A DNA stretch of 64,000 bases from Flavobacteriaceae bacterium (GCA_018402135.1 JAGYJF010000002.1:620001-684000), one strand, 5' to 3'; positions 34,710 to 44,595 are shown, counted from the stretch's first letter. Notes: generated by a model from the sequence alone, not told the origin. Numbers and translations are program-made.

Positions 34710-35948
34710 ATGACCAAAATAATCCCGTTTAAAGCAGTTCGGCCAACGCGCAGTAAAGTTGGTCTGGTGGCCTCCCGTTCGTACGAAAGCTACACGGATG
34801 AAGAACGTGATTCGCGCATGCATTACAATCCATTTAGCTTTTTACATATTATTAATCCTGGGTTTAAATACGATCACGTCATTAAAGGCAGCGAGCGTTA
34901 TAATTTAGTGAAAAACCGCTATTTAGAATTCAAAGAAGATGGTGTTTTTCTTCAAGATGAAAAACCTTCACTTTACGTTTATAAAATTGTAAATAGAGAT
35001 AAATTTGAATTCAGTGGCATTATCGCCTTAGCGCATGCTGAAGATTATGAAAATAATCTAATCAAAAAACATGAAGACACGATTTCTGATCGTGAAGAAA
35101 CTTTTAAAACCTATTTAAAAACAGTAGGTTTTAATGCGGAGCCTGTATTGCTAACCTATCCAGATAACGATGTCATTTCAACGGTAATAAAAAATGCCCA
35201 AGAGTCTTTTCCTGAATATGAGTTTACCATGACTTATAGAGACACGCACTACCTTTGGAAAATAGACAATCCAGAAACTATTGCTACCATTCAACAAGAA
35301 TTTAGCAATACCAAATACGTATATATTGCCGATGGACACCATCGTTGTGCCTCTTCATTTTTGCTTTATCAAGATAAAAAAACTCACAATCCTAATCACT
35401 GTGGGAACGAACCTTATAATTTTTTTATGTGTTATTTCTTACCAGAATCTCACTTAAAAATTCATGAATTCAACAGAGTAGTTAGAGATTTAAACGGACT
35501 AAACAAAGAAGCTTTTTTAGTGAAGCTAGATGGCTTTTATAAAATTGAAAATCGAGGCACGACTCCCTATCATCCAGAAAGTGCACATCAATTTAGTATG
35601 TACTTAGATGGCGAATTTTATGCTTTAGTTTTACGAAAATCGGCTTATGCCTTTAATACTTCCTTAGACGAATTAGATGCTTATGTGCTTTATAAAACAA
35701 TTTTGCAACCAATATTAGGAATAGAAGATTTAAAAAATAGCAATCGCATAGATTATTCTAACGCTAAAAATGAATTAATAAACATTAAAAGCCTTGTAGA
35801 TAGCGGCGAATTTAAAGTTGGATTTAACATGCGTCCAGCTACCATCGATCAGCTAAAAAACATTGCAAACGAAGGCTTAACCATGCCACCAAAAAGCACC
35901 TACATTTTACCAAAGCTCCGAAGTGGCCTAACAATTTATGAATACTAA
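34710..35948 (+). CDS. DUF1015 family protein
   Basis: 412 residues, cytosolic. IIPFKAVRPTRSKVGLVASR begins the domain and YIADGHHRCASSFLLY is the characteristic DGHHR motif reminiscent of a ParB-like/nuclease fold. LRKSAYAFNTSLDELDAYVL follows. DUF1015 proteins are widespread in bacteria but lack a firm biochemical role; some neighbours are serine-pathway genes, not seen here. It overlaps the yggS gene start by up to 11 bp. Confidence 0.88.
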   Translation: MTKIIPFKAVRPTRSKVGLVASRSYESYTDEERDSRMHYNPFSFLHIINPGFKYDHVIKGSERYNLVKNRYLEFKEDGVFLQDEKPSLYVYKIVNRDKFEFSGIIALAHAEDYENNLIKKHEDTISDREETFKTYLKTVGFNAEPVLLTYPDNDVISTVIKNAQESFPEYEFTMTYRDTHYLWKIDNPETIATIQQEFSNTKYVYIADGHHRCASSFLLYQDKKTHNPNHCGNEPYNFFMCYFLPESHLKIHEFNRVVRDLNGLNKEAFLVKLDGFYKIENRGTTPYHPESAHQFSMYLDGEFYALVLRKSAYAFNTSLDELDAYVLYKTILQPILGIEDLKNSNRIDYSNAKNELINIKSLVDSGEFKVGFNMRPATIDQLKNIANEGLTMPPKSTYILPKLRSGLTIYEY

Positions 35949-36615
35949 CATGACGATAACCAATAATTTAAAAACCATTATATCAGCAATTCCAGAACAC
36001 GTCACCTTAGTAGCGGTTTCTAAAACAAAACCAATTTCCGATTTAATGGAAGCCTACAACGCTGGCCAACGTGTTTTTGGTGAGAATAAAATTCAGGAAA
36101 TGGCCGATAAATTTGAGGCCATGCCCAAGGATATTCAGTGGCATATGATTGGTCATGTGCAAACTAACAAGGTGAAATACATGGCGCCTTTTGTTAGCCT
36201 TATTCACAGCGTTGATAGTTTAAAATTATTAAAAGAGATAGACAAACAAGCCAAAAAATACGAAAGAACAATTAATTGTCTTATCCAAATTAAAATAGCT
36301 GAAGAAGATTCAAAATTCGGGCTTTCAGCTAACGATGCAAAAACCTTAATACTATCTCCTGAAGTTAGACAACTTAGTAATATTAATATTGTTGGACTTA
36401 TGGGAATGGCCACCTTTACCGAAGATGAAGCGCAACTAAAAACAGAATTTAGCAAACTCAAAAATGCTTTTGACAGTTTTAAGGACATCGACACAAATAA
36501 TTCTGACTTGAAAATTATTTCTATGGGTATGAGTGGTGATTACACTATTGCCATTTCATGCGGCAGCAACATGATTAGAGTAGGAAGTAATATCTTTGGA
36601 GAACGAAATTACTAA
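35938..36615 (+). CDS. YggS-family PLP homeostasis protein
   Basis: 225 residues with the first start; an ATG at 35950, two bases after the DUF1015 stop, gives MTITNNLKTIISAIPEHVTL and is an equally plausible start. PLP-binding lysine in TLVAVSKTKP, then GENKIQEM, WHMIGHVQTNKVKY, and SMGMSGDYTIAISCGSNMIR, all conserved in YggS/PLPBP. It binds pyridoxal phosphate on an alanine-racemase-like barrel without known enzyme activity and keeps B6 and amino acid pools balanced. Confidence 0.93.
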   Translation: MNTNMTITNNLKTIISAIPEHVTLVAVSKTKPISDLMEAYNAGQRVFGENKIQEMADKFEAMPKDIQWHMIGHVQTNKVKYMAPFVSLIHSVDSLKLLKEIDKQAKKYERTINCLIQIKIAEEDSKFGLSANDAKTLILSPEVRQLSNINIVGLMGMATFTEDEAQLKTEFSKLKNAFDSFKDIDTNNSDLKIISMGMSGDYTIAISCGSNMIRVGSNIFGERNY

Positions 36616-36629
36616 CAAAACAAATAGCT

Positions 36630-37205
36630 ATGAAAATATATACAAAAACTGGTGACACGGGCACTACTGCCCTATTTGGCGGCACCCGCGTACCAAAACA
36701 TCATATCAGAATTGAAAGTTATGGCACAGTAGACGAGCTCAACTCTCATATTGGATTGTTACGAGATCAGGATATTAACAAGAGTCATCAACTATTTCTG
36801 ATGGACATTCAAGATAAATTATTTACAGTTGGTGCTATTTTAGCAACGGACCCTGATAAGGCGATTCTAAAAAGTGGCAAGGAACGTTTAAATATTCCTA
36901 AAATTTCACAGGCAGATGTAGAGACTCTAGAAAAAGCTATTGATTTAATGGATTCCCAATTACCGCCAATGACACATTTTGTCCTTCCTGGTGGACATCC
37001 TACGGTGTCAACATGTCATGTAGCGCGCTGTGTATGCAGGCGTGCCGAACGTTTGGCGGTTGCACTTATGGAAATTTCCCCCTTTCAAAATACCACTTTA
37101 GTGTATTTAAACAGACTCTCAGACTATCTTTTTGTGTTGGCACGAAAGTTGTCTAACGAGTTAAATGCGGAAGAAATTAAATGGATTCCCACAAAAGAAT
37201 CCTGA
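36630..37205 (+). CDS. Cob(I)yrinic acid a,c-diamide adenosyltransferase, PduO type
   Basis: 191 residues. KIYTKTGDTGTTALFGGTRV (ATP-binding N-terminus), SYGTVDELNSHIGLLR and CHVARCVCRRAERLAV are the PduO/MMAB signature. It adds the adenosyl group to cob(I)alamin, forming coenzyme B12. The MeaB GTPase at 42589 indicates a B12-dependent mutase elsewhere in the genome. Lies 14 bp after yggS, so probably co-transcribed. Confidence 0.93.
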   Translation: MKIYTKTGDTGTTALFGGTRVPKHHIRIESYGTVDELNSHIGLLRDQDINKSHQLFLMDIQDKLFTVGAILATDPDKAILKSGKERLNIPKISQADVETLEKAIDLMDSQLPPMTHFVLPGGHPTVSTCHVARCVCRRAERLAVALMEISPFQNTTLVYLNRLSDYLFVLARKLSNELNAEEIKWIPTKES

Positions 37206-37220
37206 GAAAAACAGGCTTTT
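37201..37220 (+). terminator. Short terminator after the adenosyltransferase gene
   Basis: CCTG and CAGG form a short stem starting within the stop-codon region, followed by CTTTTTTTT. The stem is weak, so efficiency may be partial. Confidence 0.5.
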
Positions 37221-37263
37221 TTTTACGCTCTTTTTATTAATGATGAAATAATGTACTTTTTTC

Positions 37264-37293
37264 TTGATTTATTCAGCAGAAAATTTATTTTTG
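37264..37293 (+). promoter_or_regulatory. Promoter of the DUF2795 gene
   Basis: TTG at 37264-37266, exactly 19 nt, then TATTTTTG at 37286-37293, a full Bacteroidota consensus. The ATG at 37317 is about 17 nt beyond the expected transcription start. Confidence 0.65.
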
Positions 37294-37316
37294 CAGAAAA
37301 TTAAAACACATAAGAA

Positions 37317-37538
37317 ATGTATTGGACCCTCGAATTAGCATCTTATTTAAGCGATGCACCATGGCCAGCCACTAAGGACGAACTTATAGACTACGCAATT
37401 AGAACAGGAGCGCCATTAGAAGTTGTTGAAAACCTGCAATCTATAGAAGATGAAGGCGATTCTTATGATTCAATTGAAGAAATTTGGTCGGATTATCCAA
37501 CAGATGAAGATTACCTCTGGAATGAGGACGAATATTAA
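37317..37538 (+). CDS. DUF2795 domain-containing small acidic protein
   Basis: 73 residues. YWTLELASYLSDAPWPATKD and YAIRTGAPLEVVENLQSIED match DUF2795, a small helical domain of unknown function. The tail is very acidic (DSIEEIWSDYPTDED). It has its own promoter and terminator, so it is an independent transcript before secA. Short but well supported by the conserved motif. Confidence 0.87.
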   Translation: MYWTLELASYLSDAPWPATKDELIDYAIRTGAPLEVVENLQSIEDEGDSYDSIEEIWSDYPTDEDYLWNEDEY

Positions 37539-37563
37539 AAATAATAAAACAGAATAATTAAAA

Positions 37564-37587
37564 AGTCTCATATAGAGGCTTTTTTTG
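37564..37587 (+). terminator. Terminator after the DUF2795 gene
   Basis: AGTCTC and GAGGCT form a 6-bp stem with one G-U pair and an ATATA loop, followed by seven Ts. Confidence 0.75.
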
Positions 37588-37621
37588 TTTGGTTTTCTTT
37601 TTATAAACCTTGCACAAACCT

Positions 37622-37629
37622 TATCTTTG
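37622..37629 (+). promoter_or_regulatory. Possible -7 element for secA
   Basis: TATCTTTG fits TAnnTTTG. No TTG sits at 17-23 nt upstream, only further or nearer, so the -33 part is weak. It would give a leader of about 70 nt before the secA ATG. Confidence 0.35.
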
Positions 37630-37706
37630 AAGGTTTCATGCGAACAACATATAGAACAAAATATGCCAATGCAACACGCATTTAGGCTTAAAATTATACA
37701 ACACCT

Positions 37707-40700
37707 ATGAACATACTGAATTCAGTACTTAAGGTTTTTGTTGGCGATAAATCCAAACAGGATGTAAAAGCCATCATGCCAATTGTAAATAAAATAAAAA
37801 CTTTTGAAGCCGCTATAGAAGCCTTGTCTCACGACGAATTAAGGGCCAAAACTGAAGGCTTTAAAACCAAAATAGCCGAGTCTCGAAAGCCTTTTTACGA
37901 ACAAATTGACCAACTTAAACAAAAAGCCCAAGACACCGAAGATATTGACGAACGCGAAAATATCTACCAAGAGATAGATGCTATTGAGGACGATATTTAC
38001 GCAGCTACTGAAGCTGTTTTAAATGATATACTTCCTGAAGCATTCGCTGTAGTAAAAGAAACAGCCAAACGCTTTTTTCACAATACCGAAATTACCGTTA
38101 CGGCCAATACTTTTGATAGAGAAATATCAGGAAGTAAAAGTTATGTCACACTTTCTGATGAAAAAGCCGTGTGGAGCAATTCTTGGGATGCTGCTGGTAA
38201 GCCGATTACTTGGGATATGATTCATTACGATGTTCAGCTTATTGGTGGTATAGCAATGCACCAAGGCAAAATTGCCGAAATGCAAACAGGTGAAGGTAAA
38301 ACTTTGGTAGCCACACTTCCAATGTATTTAAATGCACTTTCAGGCAAGGGTGTACACTTGGTAACTGTTAACGATTACTTGGCCAAACGTGATAGCGCGT
38401 GGATGGCACCAATTTTTGAATTTCACGGCTTAAGTGTTGATTGTATAGATTACCACCAACCCAATTCTGCCGCTAGGAAAAAGGCTTATAATGCTGATAT
38501 CACTTACGGCACCAATAATGAATTCGGTTTTGATTATCTGAGAGATAACATGGCACATTCGCCTGAAGATTTAGTGCAACGTCGCCATCATTTTGCGATT
38601 GTGGATGAGGTAGATTCGGTATTAGTTGATGATGCCAGAACACCATTAATCATTTCTGGACCAATACCGCAAGGAGATCGACATGAGTTTACTGAGCTAA
38701 AACCGAAGGTTGAATCGATTGTAGCAGAACAGCGCCAGCAGTTAATTGCTGTTTTGGCAGAAGCAAAAAAACTTATTGCCGAGGGTGACACCAAAGAAGG
38801 TGGTTTTAAATTACTTCAGGTATATCGAGGTATTCCTAAAAACAAAGCATTAATCAAGTTTTTAAGTGAAGAAGGCATAAAACTACTGCTTCAAAAAACT
38901 GAAAACTTCTACATGCAAGATAACAACCGGGAAATGCCGAAGATTGATGCCGATTTATACTACGTTATCGATGAAAAAAATAATCAGGTAGATTTATCAG
39001 ATAAAGGTGTAGAATTCCTTTCAGGTAAAGACGATCCTAACTTTTTTATCATGCCAGAGATGGGTACGGAAATCGGAAAAATTGAAAGTAAAGGGCTGCC
39101 TGCTGAAGAAGAAGCCAAGCTTAAAGAAGAACTTTTTAAAGATTTTAGTATCAAATCTGAACGTATTCATACACTTAATCAGCTCCTAAAAGCCTATGCG
39201 TTGTTTGAAAAAGACACCCAATATGTGGTGATGGAGAACAAGGTGATGATTGTAGACGAACAAACTGGACGTATTATGGACGGTCGTCGTTACAGTGATG
39301 GTTTGCATCAAGCTATTGAAGCCAAGGAAAATGTAAAAATTGAAGATGCGACACAAACTTTCGCGACTATTACGCTTCAAAATTATTTCAGAATGTATCG
39401 CAAGCTTTCGGGTATGACAGGTACAGCGGTAACTGAAGCCGGTGAATTCTGGGAAATCTATAAGTTAGATGTAGTTGAAATCCCAACCAATAGACCCATT
39501 GCTCGTGATGATAAAGAAGATTTAGTTTATAAAACAAAGCGTGAAAAATACAATGCCGTAATTGACGATGTAACGCAGTTATCAGAAGCTGGCAGACCAG
39601 TTTTAATTGGAACAACCTCTGTAGAAATAAGTGAATTATTAGCTAAAATGCTTGCTATTCGCAAAATTCCGCATAACGTTCTAAACGCGAAACTCCATAA
39701 AAAAGAAGCCAATATTGTTGCCGATGCTGGTAAACCTGGTCAGGTTACGATCGCCACCAACATGGCAGGTCGTGGTACCGACATTAAACTTTCTAATGAA
39801 GTTAAAAAAGCAGGCGGTTTGGCAATTGTAGGTACAGAGCGTCACGATTCTAGACGTGTAGACAGACAGTTACGCGGTAGAGCTGGTAGACAAGGTGATC
39901 CTGGAAGTTCGCAATTTTATGTGTCGTTAGAAGATAATTTGATGCGTTTATTTGGTAGTGAACGTATTGCCAAAATGATGGACAGAATGGGATTAAAAGA
40001 AGGTGAAGTAATTCAGCATTCTATGATTTCAAAGTCTATTGAACGCGCACAGAAAAAAGTAGAAGAAAACAACTTCGGTATTAGAAAGCGTTTATTAGAA
40101 TACGACGATGTGATGAATGCCCAGCGTGAAGTGGTGTATAAACGACGTAAGCACGCCTTACAAGGTGAACGTTTGCGCGTTGATATTGCCAACATGATTT
40201 ACGACACGGCAGAATTAATCTGCGAGAAAAATCAGGTGGCAAACGATTTTAAAAACTTCGAGTTCGAACTCATTAGGTTTTTCTCGATGAGTAGCCCGAT
40301 TGCAGAAAGTGAGTTTTCAAAACTTCCGGTTCAGAAAATGGCTCAAGAAGTTTACAAAGCTGCCTTTAATCAATACCGCGATAAAATGCAACGGAATGCT
40401 GATTTGGCCTTCCCTGTAATTGAAAATGTGTACAAAAATCAAGGCGAGAAGTTTAAACGTATCGTGGTACCATTCACGGATGGCGTCAAGCAACTTCAAG
40501 TAGTTACCGATCTTGAAAAAGCTTATGAGACCAAAGGAAAGCAACTTATTAACGATTTTGAAAAGAATATTACACTCGCTATTGTTGACGATGCTTGGAA
40601 AACACATTTACGCAAAATGGACGAGCTAAAACAATCCGTTCAGTTAGCCGTACACGAGCAGAAAGATCCGTTGTTGATTTATAAATTTGAGGCATTTGAG

Positions 40701-41063
40701 CTCTTTAAAAGCACGATGGATCAGGTTAATAAGGATGTGATTTCCTTCCTATTTAAAGGTGAATTACCAACCGAAACTACCGATGCCATTCAAGAAGCAA
40801 GAACGAAAAGGAAAGAGCAACTTCAGACTACTAAGGAAGATATTCCTAATTTAGACGAACGCTCGGCGCAATCGCGTGCTGCAGGTCAAAATACCCAGCG
40901 CCAAGCTCAAGTTGTAGAAACCATTGTGAGGGACAAACCAAAAATTGGACGCAATGATCGTGTGACTATCAAACATGTGATGAGTGGTGAAAATAAAACA
41001 CTTAAATTTAAACAAGCCGAGCCATTAATCACAAAAGGTGATTGGGTTTTGATTGAAGAATAA
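37707..41063 (+). CDS. secA: Protein translocase ATPase SecA
   Basis: 1118 residues, the long form usual in Bacteroidota. Walker A MQTGEGKTLVATLP near residue 192, VNDYLAKRDSAWM, EVDSVLVDDARTPLIISGP (DEAD-like box), TIATNMAGRGTDIKL and RGRAGRQGDPGSSQFYVS are present. It drives secretory proteins through SecYEG. Insertions relative to E. coli SecA appear around residues 325-400. The C-terminus keeps KIGRND but lacks the CxCxSGxxxxxC zinc motif that normally follows, ending instead in a beta-rich tail (KTLKFKQAEPLITKGDWVLI). This tail replacement is, as far as I recall, normal in the phylum. Single gene with terminator. Confidence 0.97.
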   Translation: MNILNSVLKVFVGDKSKQDVKAIMPIVNKIKTFEAAIEALSHDELRAKTEGFKTKIAESRKPFYEQIDQLKQKAQDTEDIDERENIYQEIDAIEDDIYAATEAVLNDILPEAFAVVKETAKRFFHNTEITVTANTFDREISGSKSYVTLSDEKAVWSNSWDAAGKPITWDMIHYDVQLIGGIAMHQGKIAEMQTGEGKTLVATLPMYLNALSGKGVHLVTVNDYLAKRDSAWMAPIFEFHGLSVDCIDYHQPNSAARKKAYNADITYGTNNEFGFDYLRDNMAHSPEDLVQRRHHFAIVDEVDSVLVDDARTPLIISGPIPQGDRHEFTELKPKVESIVAEQRQQLIAVLAEAKKLIAEGDTKEGGFKLLQVYRGIPKNKALIKFLSEEGIKLLLQKTENFYMQDNNREMPKIDADLYYVIDEKNNQVDLSDKGVEFLSGKDDPNFFIMPEMGTEIGKIESKGLPAEEEAKLKEELFKDFSIKSERIHTLNQLLKAYALFEKDTQYVVMENKVMIVDEQTGRIMDGRRYSDGLHQAIEAKENVKIEDATQTFATITLQNYFRMYRKLSGMTGTAVTEAGEFWEIYKLDVVEIPTNRPIARDDKEDLVYKTKREKYNAVIDDVTQLSEAGRPVLIGTTSVEISELLAKMLAIRKIPHNVLNAKLHKKEANIVADAGKPGQVTIATNMAGRGTDIKLSNEVKKAGGLAIVGTERHDSRRVDRQLRGRAGRQGDPGSSQFYVSLEDNLMRLFGSERIAKMMDRMGLKEGEVIQHSMISKSIERAQKKVEENNFGIRKRLLEYDDVMNAQREVVYKRRKHALQGERLRVDIANMIYDTAELICEKNQVANDFKNFEFELIRFFSMSSPIAESEFSKLPVQKMAQEVYKAAFNQYRDKMQRNADLAFPVIENVYKNQGEKFKRIVVPFTDGVKQLQVVTDLEKAYETKGKQLINDFEKNITLAIVDDAWKTHLRKMDELKQSVQLAVHEQKDPLLIYKFEAFELFKSTMDQVNKDVISFLFKGELPTETTDAIQEARTKRKEQLQTTKEDIPNLDERSAQSRAAGQNTQRQAQVVETIVRDKPKIGRNDRVTIKHVMSGENKTLKFKQAEPLITKGDWVLIEE

Positions 41064-41086
41064 AGATTTTTTTAAAATAATAGATG

Positions 41087-41120
41087 AAATCCTGATAGTG
41101 TAACCCTGCCAGGATTTTTT
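41087..41120 (+). terminator. Terminator after secA
   Basis: AAATCCTG and CAGGATTT pair around a loop of about 15 nt, followed by TTTT. It lies between convergent genes secA and the M23 peptidase and could act on both strands. Confidence 0.7.
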
Positions 41121-41150
41121 GCTTTAGTTCAAGCATTTTTTTTGAAAAAC

Positions 41151-41891
41151 CTAAAATATATTCAATAACAAATTAGGGTCTGGGCAGTTTTGAGCGAAGT
41201 ATGCTAAATCATTTTTACTACTCACGCCGGGATAATCGCCTTTATATTCGCCAATCTCTTTAATAATTTGAAAATGTAAATGTGGCGGATAGTCGCCGTT
41301 TACAGTGGCATCTCCCAAAGTAGCAATTTGCGTTCCCTTCTTAAAACATTGACCAACTCCCAAAGAAGAAATAGAAGATAAACTGAGATGTCCGTATAGT
41401 GTGTAAAAGATTATCCCTTCAGCCTCATGCTTTAAAATTATGGTTGGTCCGTAATCGCCGTAATTTAAGTTGTTTTGAAAACTATGAACCTCCGCATCTA
41501 GAGGCGTAACTATAGGTGTCTCTGCTTCAATCCATAAATCCATACCGAGGTGAATGTTGCGTTCGGTATCTGGATTTTGTTGGTTAAAATGTATACTGCG
41601 TTGGTAAATTCCGCGAGGTTCTAGATAACCTCCGTAGGCTACTTGTGCCTTTTTGAATTTCATAAAACTCCAAATATAATTTTCTAATAAATTTGAAGAT
41701 TGTAGCATTTCGAAATTTAAATCGGTGTTGTAAATTGACAGATCCAGTCTGCAATAATCTCCTTTTGCAATCTTACTTGGTAAAATGTTAAACGCTTCGG
41801 GCGCGATTTTTTGTAAAACTTTAGACAATGCTATCATAAAAATTAGGACGACTTTAGCTACAAAAATACGAAGTAAAACGATGAACATCAT
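41151..41891 (-). CDS. M23-family peptidoglycan DD-metallopeptidase-like protein
   Basis: 246 residues. NIHLGMDLWIEAETPI (zinc His and Asp of the LytM HxxxD motif), TLYGHLSLSS and PPHLHFQII (HxH motif) define the M23 domain in the C-terminal half. The hydrophobic N-terminus (FIVLLRIFVAKVVLIFMIAL) is a signal peptide or anchor. It would cut peptide cross-links in the cell wall, or act as a regulator of another hydrolase. It ends close to secA's terminator. Confidence 0.85.
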   Translation of the reverse strand: MMFIVLLRIFVAKVVLIFMIALSKVLQKIAPEAFNILPSKIAKGDYCRLDLSIYNTDLNFEMLQSSNLLENYIWSFMKFKKAQVAYGGYLEPRGIYQRSIHFNQQNPDTERNIHLGMDLWIEAETPIVTPLDAEVHSFQNNLNYGDYGPTIILKHEAEGIIFYTLYGHLSLSSISSLGVGQCFKKGTQIATLGDATVNGDYPPHLHFQIIKEIGEYKGDYPGVSSKNDLAYFAQNCPDPNLLLNIF

Positions 41892-42008
41892 CTCAAAATA
41901 ATTAGTTAAAATAATTCAAATATGAATCAGATTATTAACTCACTTGCTCATAAAATTTAATAAATTGCGTTATATTTATAATTATCTTATTAATAGCCAT
42001 TTTTTATA

Positions 42009-42581
42009 ATGAATTACTTTCTGAAAAGACTTCTCATAGGTTTATTTCTTATTGCTGTTGGGCTGTTCTGTTACTCTTACTTTGTTGAAAACATATTTTC
42101 GCAACGCCTCAGTCCACAAGATTCCGTTTCATTTCAAATGAATGATTTAAAATTAGAAGTGAAATACAACAGACCCTCAAAACGCGAACGTGAAGTTTTT
42201 GGTGCCTTAGTTCCTTACAACGACGTATGGCGAACTGGTGCCAACGAAGCCACCATTTTTATAACCAATCAAGATTTAATGATTGATGGTATATTTCTTC
42301 CTCAAGGAAGTTATACCCTTTGGACGGTTCCTAATGAAGAACACTGGCAAGTGTTTTTCAACAATAAAATGTATCCTTGGGGTGTGAACGAAGCCATGGA
42401 AGCCATGCGTGAACCTCAATTTGATATTGTAGATATTCATGTTCCTGTTTCCCATTTAGACAATGAAGTTGAACAATTTACCATTGGTTTTGACAATACC
42501 ACAGGAAATATTTTTATAACCATGGCATGGGACACGACTAAAATTGCCATACCTATAGAAGTTTTAAAATTAACCCAATAA
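42009..42581 (+). CDS. DUF2911 domain-containing protein, membrane-anchored
   Basis: 190 residues. One N-terminal transmembrane segment (about residues 8-25), then the DUF2911 domain: LEVKYNRPSKREREVFGALV, YNDVWRTGANEATIFI and LPQGSYTLWTVP. The domain is beta-rich and periplasmic, with no known function, and is abundant in Bacteroidota. The meaB gene begins 7 bp later in the same direction, so both probably share one transcript. Confidence 0.87.
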   Translation: MNYFLKRLLIGLFLIAVGLFCYSYFVENIFSQRLSPQDSVSFQMNDLKLEVKYNRPSKREREVFGALVPYNDVWRTGANEATIFITNQDLMIDGIFLPQGSYTLWTVPNEEHWQVFFNNKMYPWGVNEAMEAMREPQFDIVDIHVPVSHLDNEVEQFTIGFDNTTGNIFITMAWDTTKIAIPIEVLKLTQ

Positions 42582-42588
42582 GAAGATT

Positions 42589-43659
42589 TTGAGTTCTAAA
42601 AAACATAAAGCATTAAACGAACAAAAAGTTGTTAAGCAATCTCATACCATAAGCTCAAATGCCTCCGAATTCATCAAAAAAAGACACGATAAACAAACTT
42701 CTTCGGAAGAATTAATTAGCAACATCTTAAAAGGTAATATTACAGCTTTAAGTCAAGCCATTACACTAATTGAAAGTACACAGCCCGAACATTCTAAAAA
42801 AGCACATGACATCATTTTAGGATGTTTGCCACACGCTAATAAATCGGTAAGAATAGGCATCACAGGGATTCCCGGTGTTGGAAAAAGCACCTTTATTGAA
42901 GCCTTGGGTTTGCATTTGGTGAATCAACAAAGAAAAATAGCAGTTTTAGCGGTCGATCCCAGTAGCTCTTTAAGTAAGGGCAGTATTCTTGGCGACAAAA
43001 CACGTATGGAAAGCTTGGTTAAAAGCGACTTAGCATTTATCAGACCTTCGGCCTCTGGAAGTTCGTTGGGTGGTGTTGCCAGAAAAACTCGTGAAAGTAT
43101 TATACTTTGTGAAGCCGCTGGATACGATACTATTTTAGTTGAAACTGTAGGCGTTGGTCAAAGTGAAACTGCAGTGCATGGTATGGTAGATTTCTTTTTA
43201 CTACTTAAAATTGCTGGTGCTGGCGATGAGTTACAGGGCATAAAACGTGGCATCATTGAAATGGCTGATGCTATTGTGATTAATAAAGCTGATGGTGATA
43301 ATATTCAAAAGGCAAAAAATGCTAAGGTAGAATTTAACCGTGCGCTTCACCTCTACCCAGCTAAAGATTCTGGTTGGGCTCCAACTGTTAGCCTATGCAG
43401 TGCGTTAGAACAAACTGGCATTAATGACTTATGGGAGTTAATAGAAGGCTATTTAAAACAAGTAAATGATAATGGTTATTTTAGTGTCAATCGTATTCAG
43501 CAAAATAAGCATTGGCTCACACAAACGATTGACGATAGGCTCAAATCGGACTTCTACAATAAACCACAAATTAAATTGGAATTAAAACAACAAATGCAAC
43601 TCATCGAGCACGGAAAAACTACCCCATTTGTTGCAGCAGACTATTTATTAAGTTTATAA
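42589..43659 (+). CDS. meaB: Methylmalonyl-CoA mutase-associated GTPase MeaB
   Basis: 356 residues starting at TTG 42589, 7 bp after the DUF2911 stop. P-loop GIPGVGKSTFIEAL near residues 92-105, VDPSSSLSKGSILGDKTRME, SGSSLGGVARKTRE (switch region), and VETVGVGQSE. MeaB is a G3E chaperone that loads and protects adenosylcobalamin on methylmalonyl-CoA mutase. The mutase genes are not in this window, but the adenosyltransferase at 36630 supplies the cofactor. It converges on the epimerase gene with a 6-bp overlap. The first 50 residues are longer and more charged than in some MeaB proteins. Confidence 0.93.
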   Translation: MSSKKHKALNEQKVVKQSHTISSNASEFIKKRHDKQTSSEELISNILKGNITALSQAITLIESTQPEHSKKAHDIILGCLPHANKSVRIGITGIPGVGKSTFIEALGLHLVNQQRKIAVLAVDPSSSLSKGSILGDKTRMESLVKSDLAFIRPSASGSSLGGVARKTRESIILCEAAGYDTILVETVGVGQSETAVHGMVDFFLLLKIAGAGDELQGIKRGIIEMADAIVINKADGDNIQKAKNAKVEFNRALHLYPAKDSGWAPTVSLCSALEQTGINDLWELIEGYLKQVNDNGYFSVNRIQQNKHWLTQTIDDRLKSDFYNKPQIKLELKQQMQLIEHGKTTPFVAADYLLSL

Positions 43660-44595
43660 AAAATTCTTTTTAAACCATTCAGCTTGAAGTTCAACAGCCT
43701 TTAAAAGTGTTGTTTGCGGATTGTAATTTAATAATCGTTTGGCTTTATCTATATTCGCCTTGGTGCGTACTTGGTCTCCAAAACGCTTGGGCATTTTCTC
43801 AATCTGAATAGTTGAATTTAAAACCTTTGCAACTGCATCAATACCGTCTTGAGTGGTGTGCTCAACTTCAGTTCCAAGATTAATAATTTCATTATTTAAA
43901 ACAGCCTCTTTGCCAATAACACTCACCACACCATCAACAATATCGCCAACATAGGTGAAACTGCGCAAGTGTTTTTCACTGCCTTCAAACAGTGGAAACG
44001 GTTGGTTTTTCAAACCCAAATCAATCAGCTTGGTGTACATTTTTTCTGGGCGTTCACGAGGTCCAATAACTGAGTATAACCTGAGTGAACAAGCCTTTAT
44101 TTGTTTCACACGCGCATGTTGCAGTACCAATTGTTCCGCGGCCAATTTGGTGACTCCGTAGTAAGAGGCTGGCTCGGGTGCCTTGGTTTCTGGAAAGGTG
44201 GCCTCTAATCCATATATTGACGATGTGCCAATATTGACAAACATTTTTAATTGATTGCACTGCAAGGCAAAATCACAAAGTAATTTAGTGGCTAAAATAT
44301 TATTGGTAAAATAATCTTCAAATGTAGAGGTTGAAGAAATTCCAGGTTGTGCCGCAAAGTGAAAAATATAATCAAAATCTTTGTCTAAAATAGTGAAGGT
44401 TGCTGCGTCACGCAAATCAGACTTTACTATTTTAACGCCACAATCTAATAGGGAATTGGCATTTAATGACTTTAGATCTGGATTGTAGTAATCGCAAAAA
44501 TTATCAACACCAACAACGCTATGTCCTAATTTAACTAACCTTTCAGCTGTATGCGAGCCTATGAAGCCTGCGGCTCCGGTAACCAAGATTTTCAT
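43654..44595 (-). CDS. NAD-dependent epimerase/dehydratase (UDP-glucuronate 4-epimerase-like)
   Basis: 313 residues of the extended short-chain dehydrogenase family. Rossmann start VTGAAGFIGSHTAERL, catalytic Ser in GTSSIYG and the YxxxK pair in YYGVTKLAAEQL. SLRLYSVIGPRERPEKMY is typical of nucleotide-sugar epimerases, and SFTYVGDIVDGVVSV closes the substrate site. It probably epimerises a UDP-hexose or UDP-uronate for surface polysaccharide. No glycan cluster surrounds it apart from the divergent glycosyltransferase at 44702. Confidence 0.85.
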   Translation of the reverse strand: MKILVTGAAGFIGSHTAERLVKLGHSVVGVDNFCDYYNPDLKSLNANSLLDCGVKIVKSDLRDAATFTILDKDFDYIFHFAAQPGISSTSTFEDYFTNNILATKLLCDFALQCNQLKMFVNIGTSSIYGLEATFPETKAPEPASYYGVTKLAAEQLVLQHARVKQIKACSLRLYSVIGPRERPEKMYTKLIDLGLKNQPFPLFEGSEKHLRSFTYVGDIVDGVVSVIGKEAVLNNEIINLGTEVEHTTQDGIDAVAKVLNSTIQIEKMPKRFGDQVRTKANIDKAKRLLNYNPQTTLLKAVELQAEWFKKNFL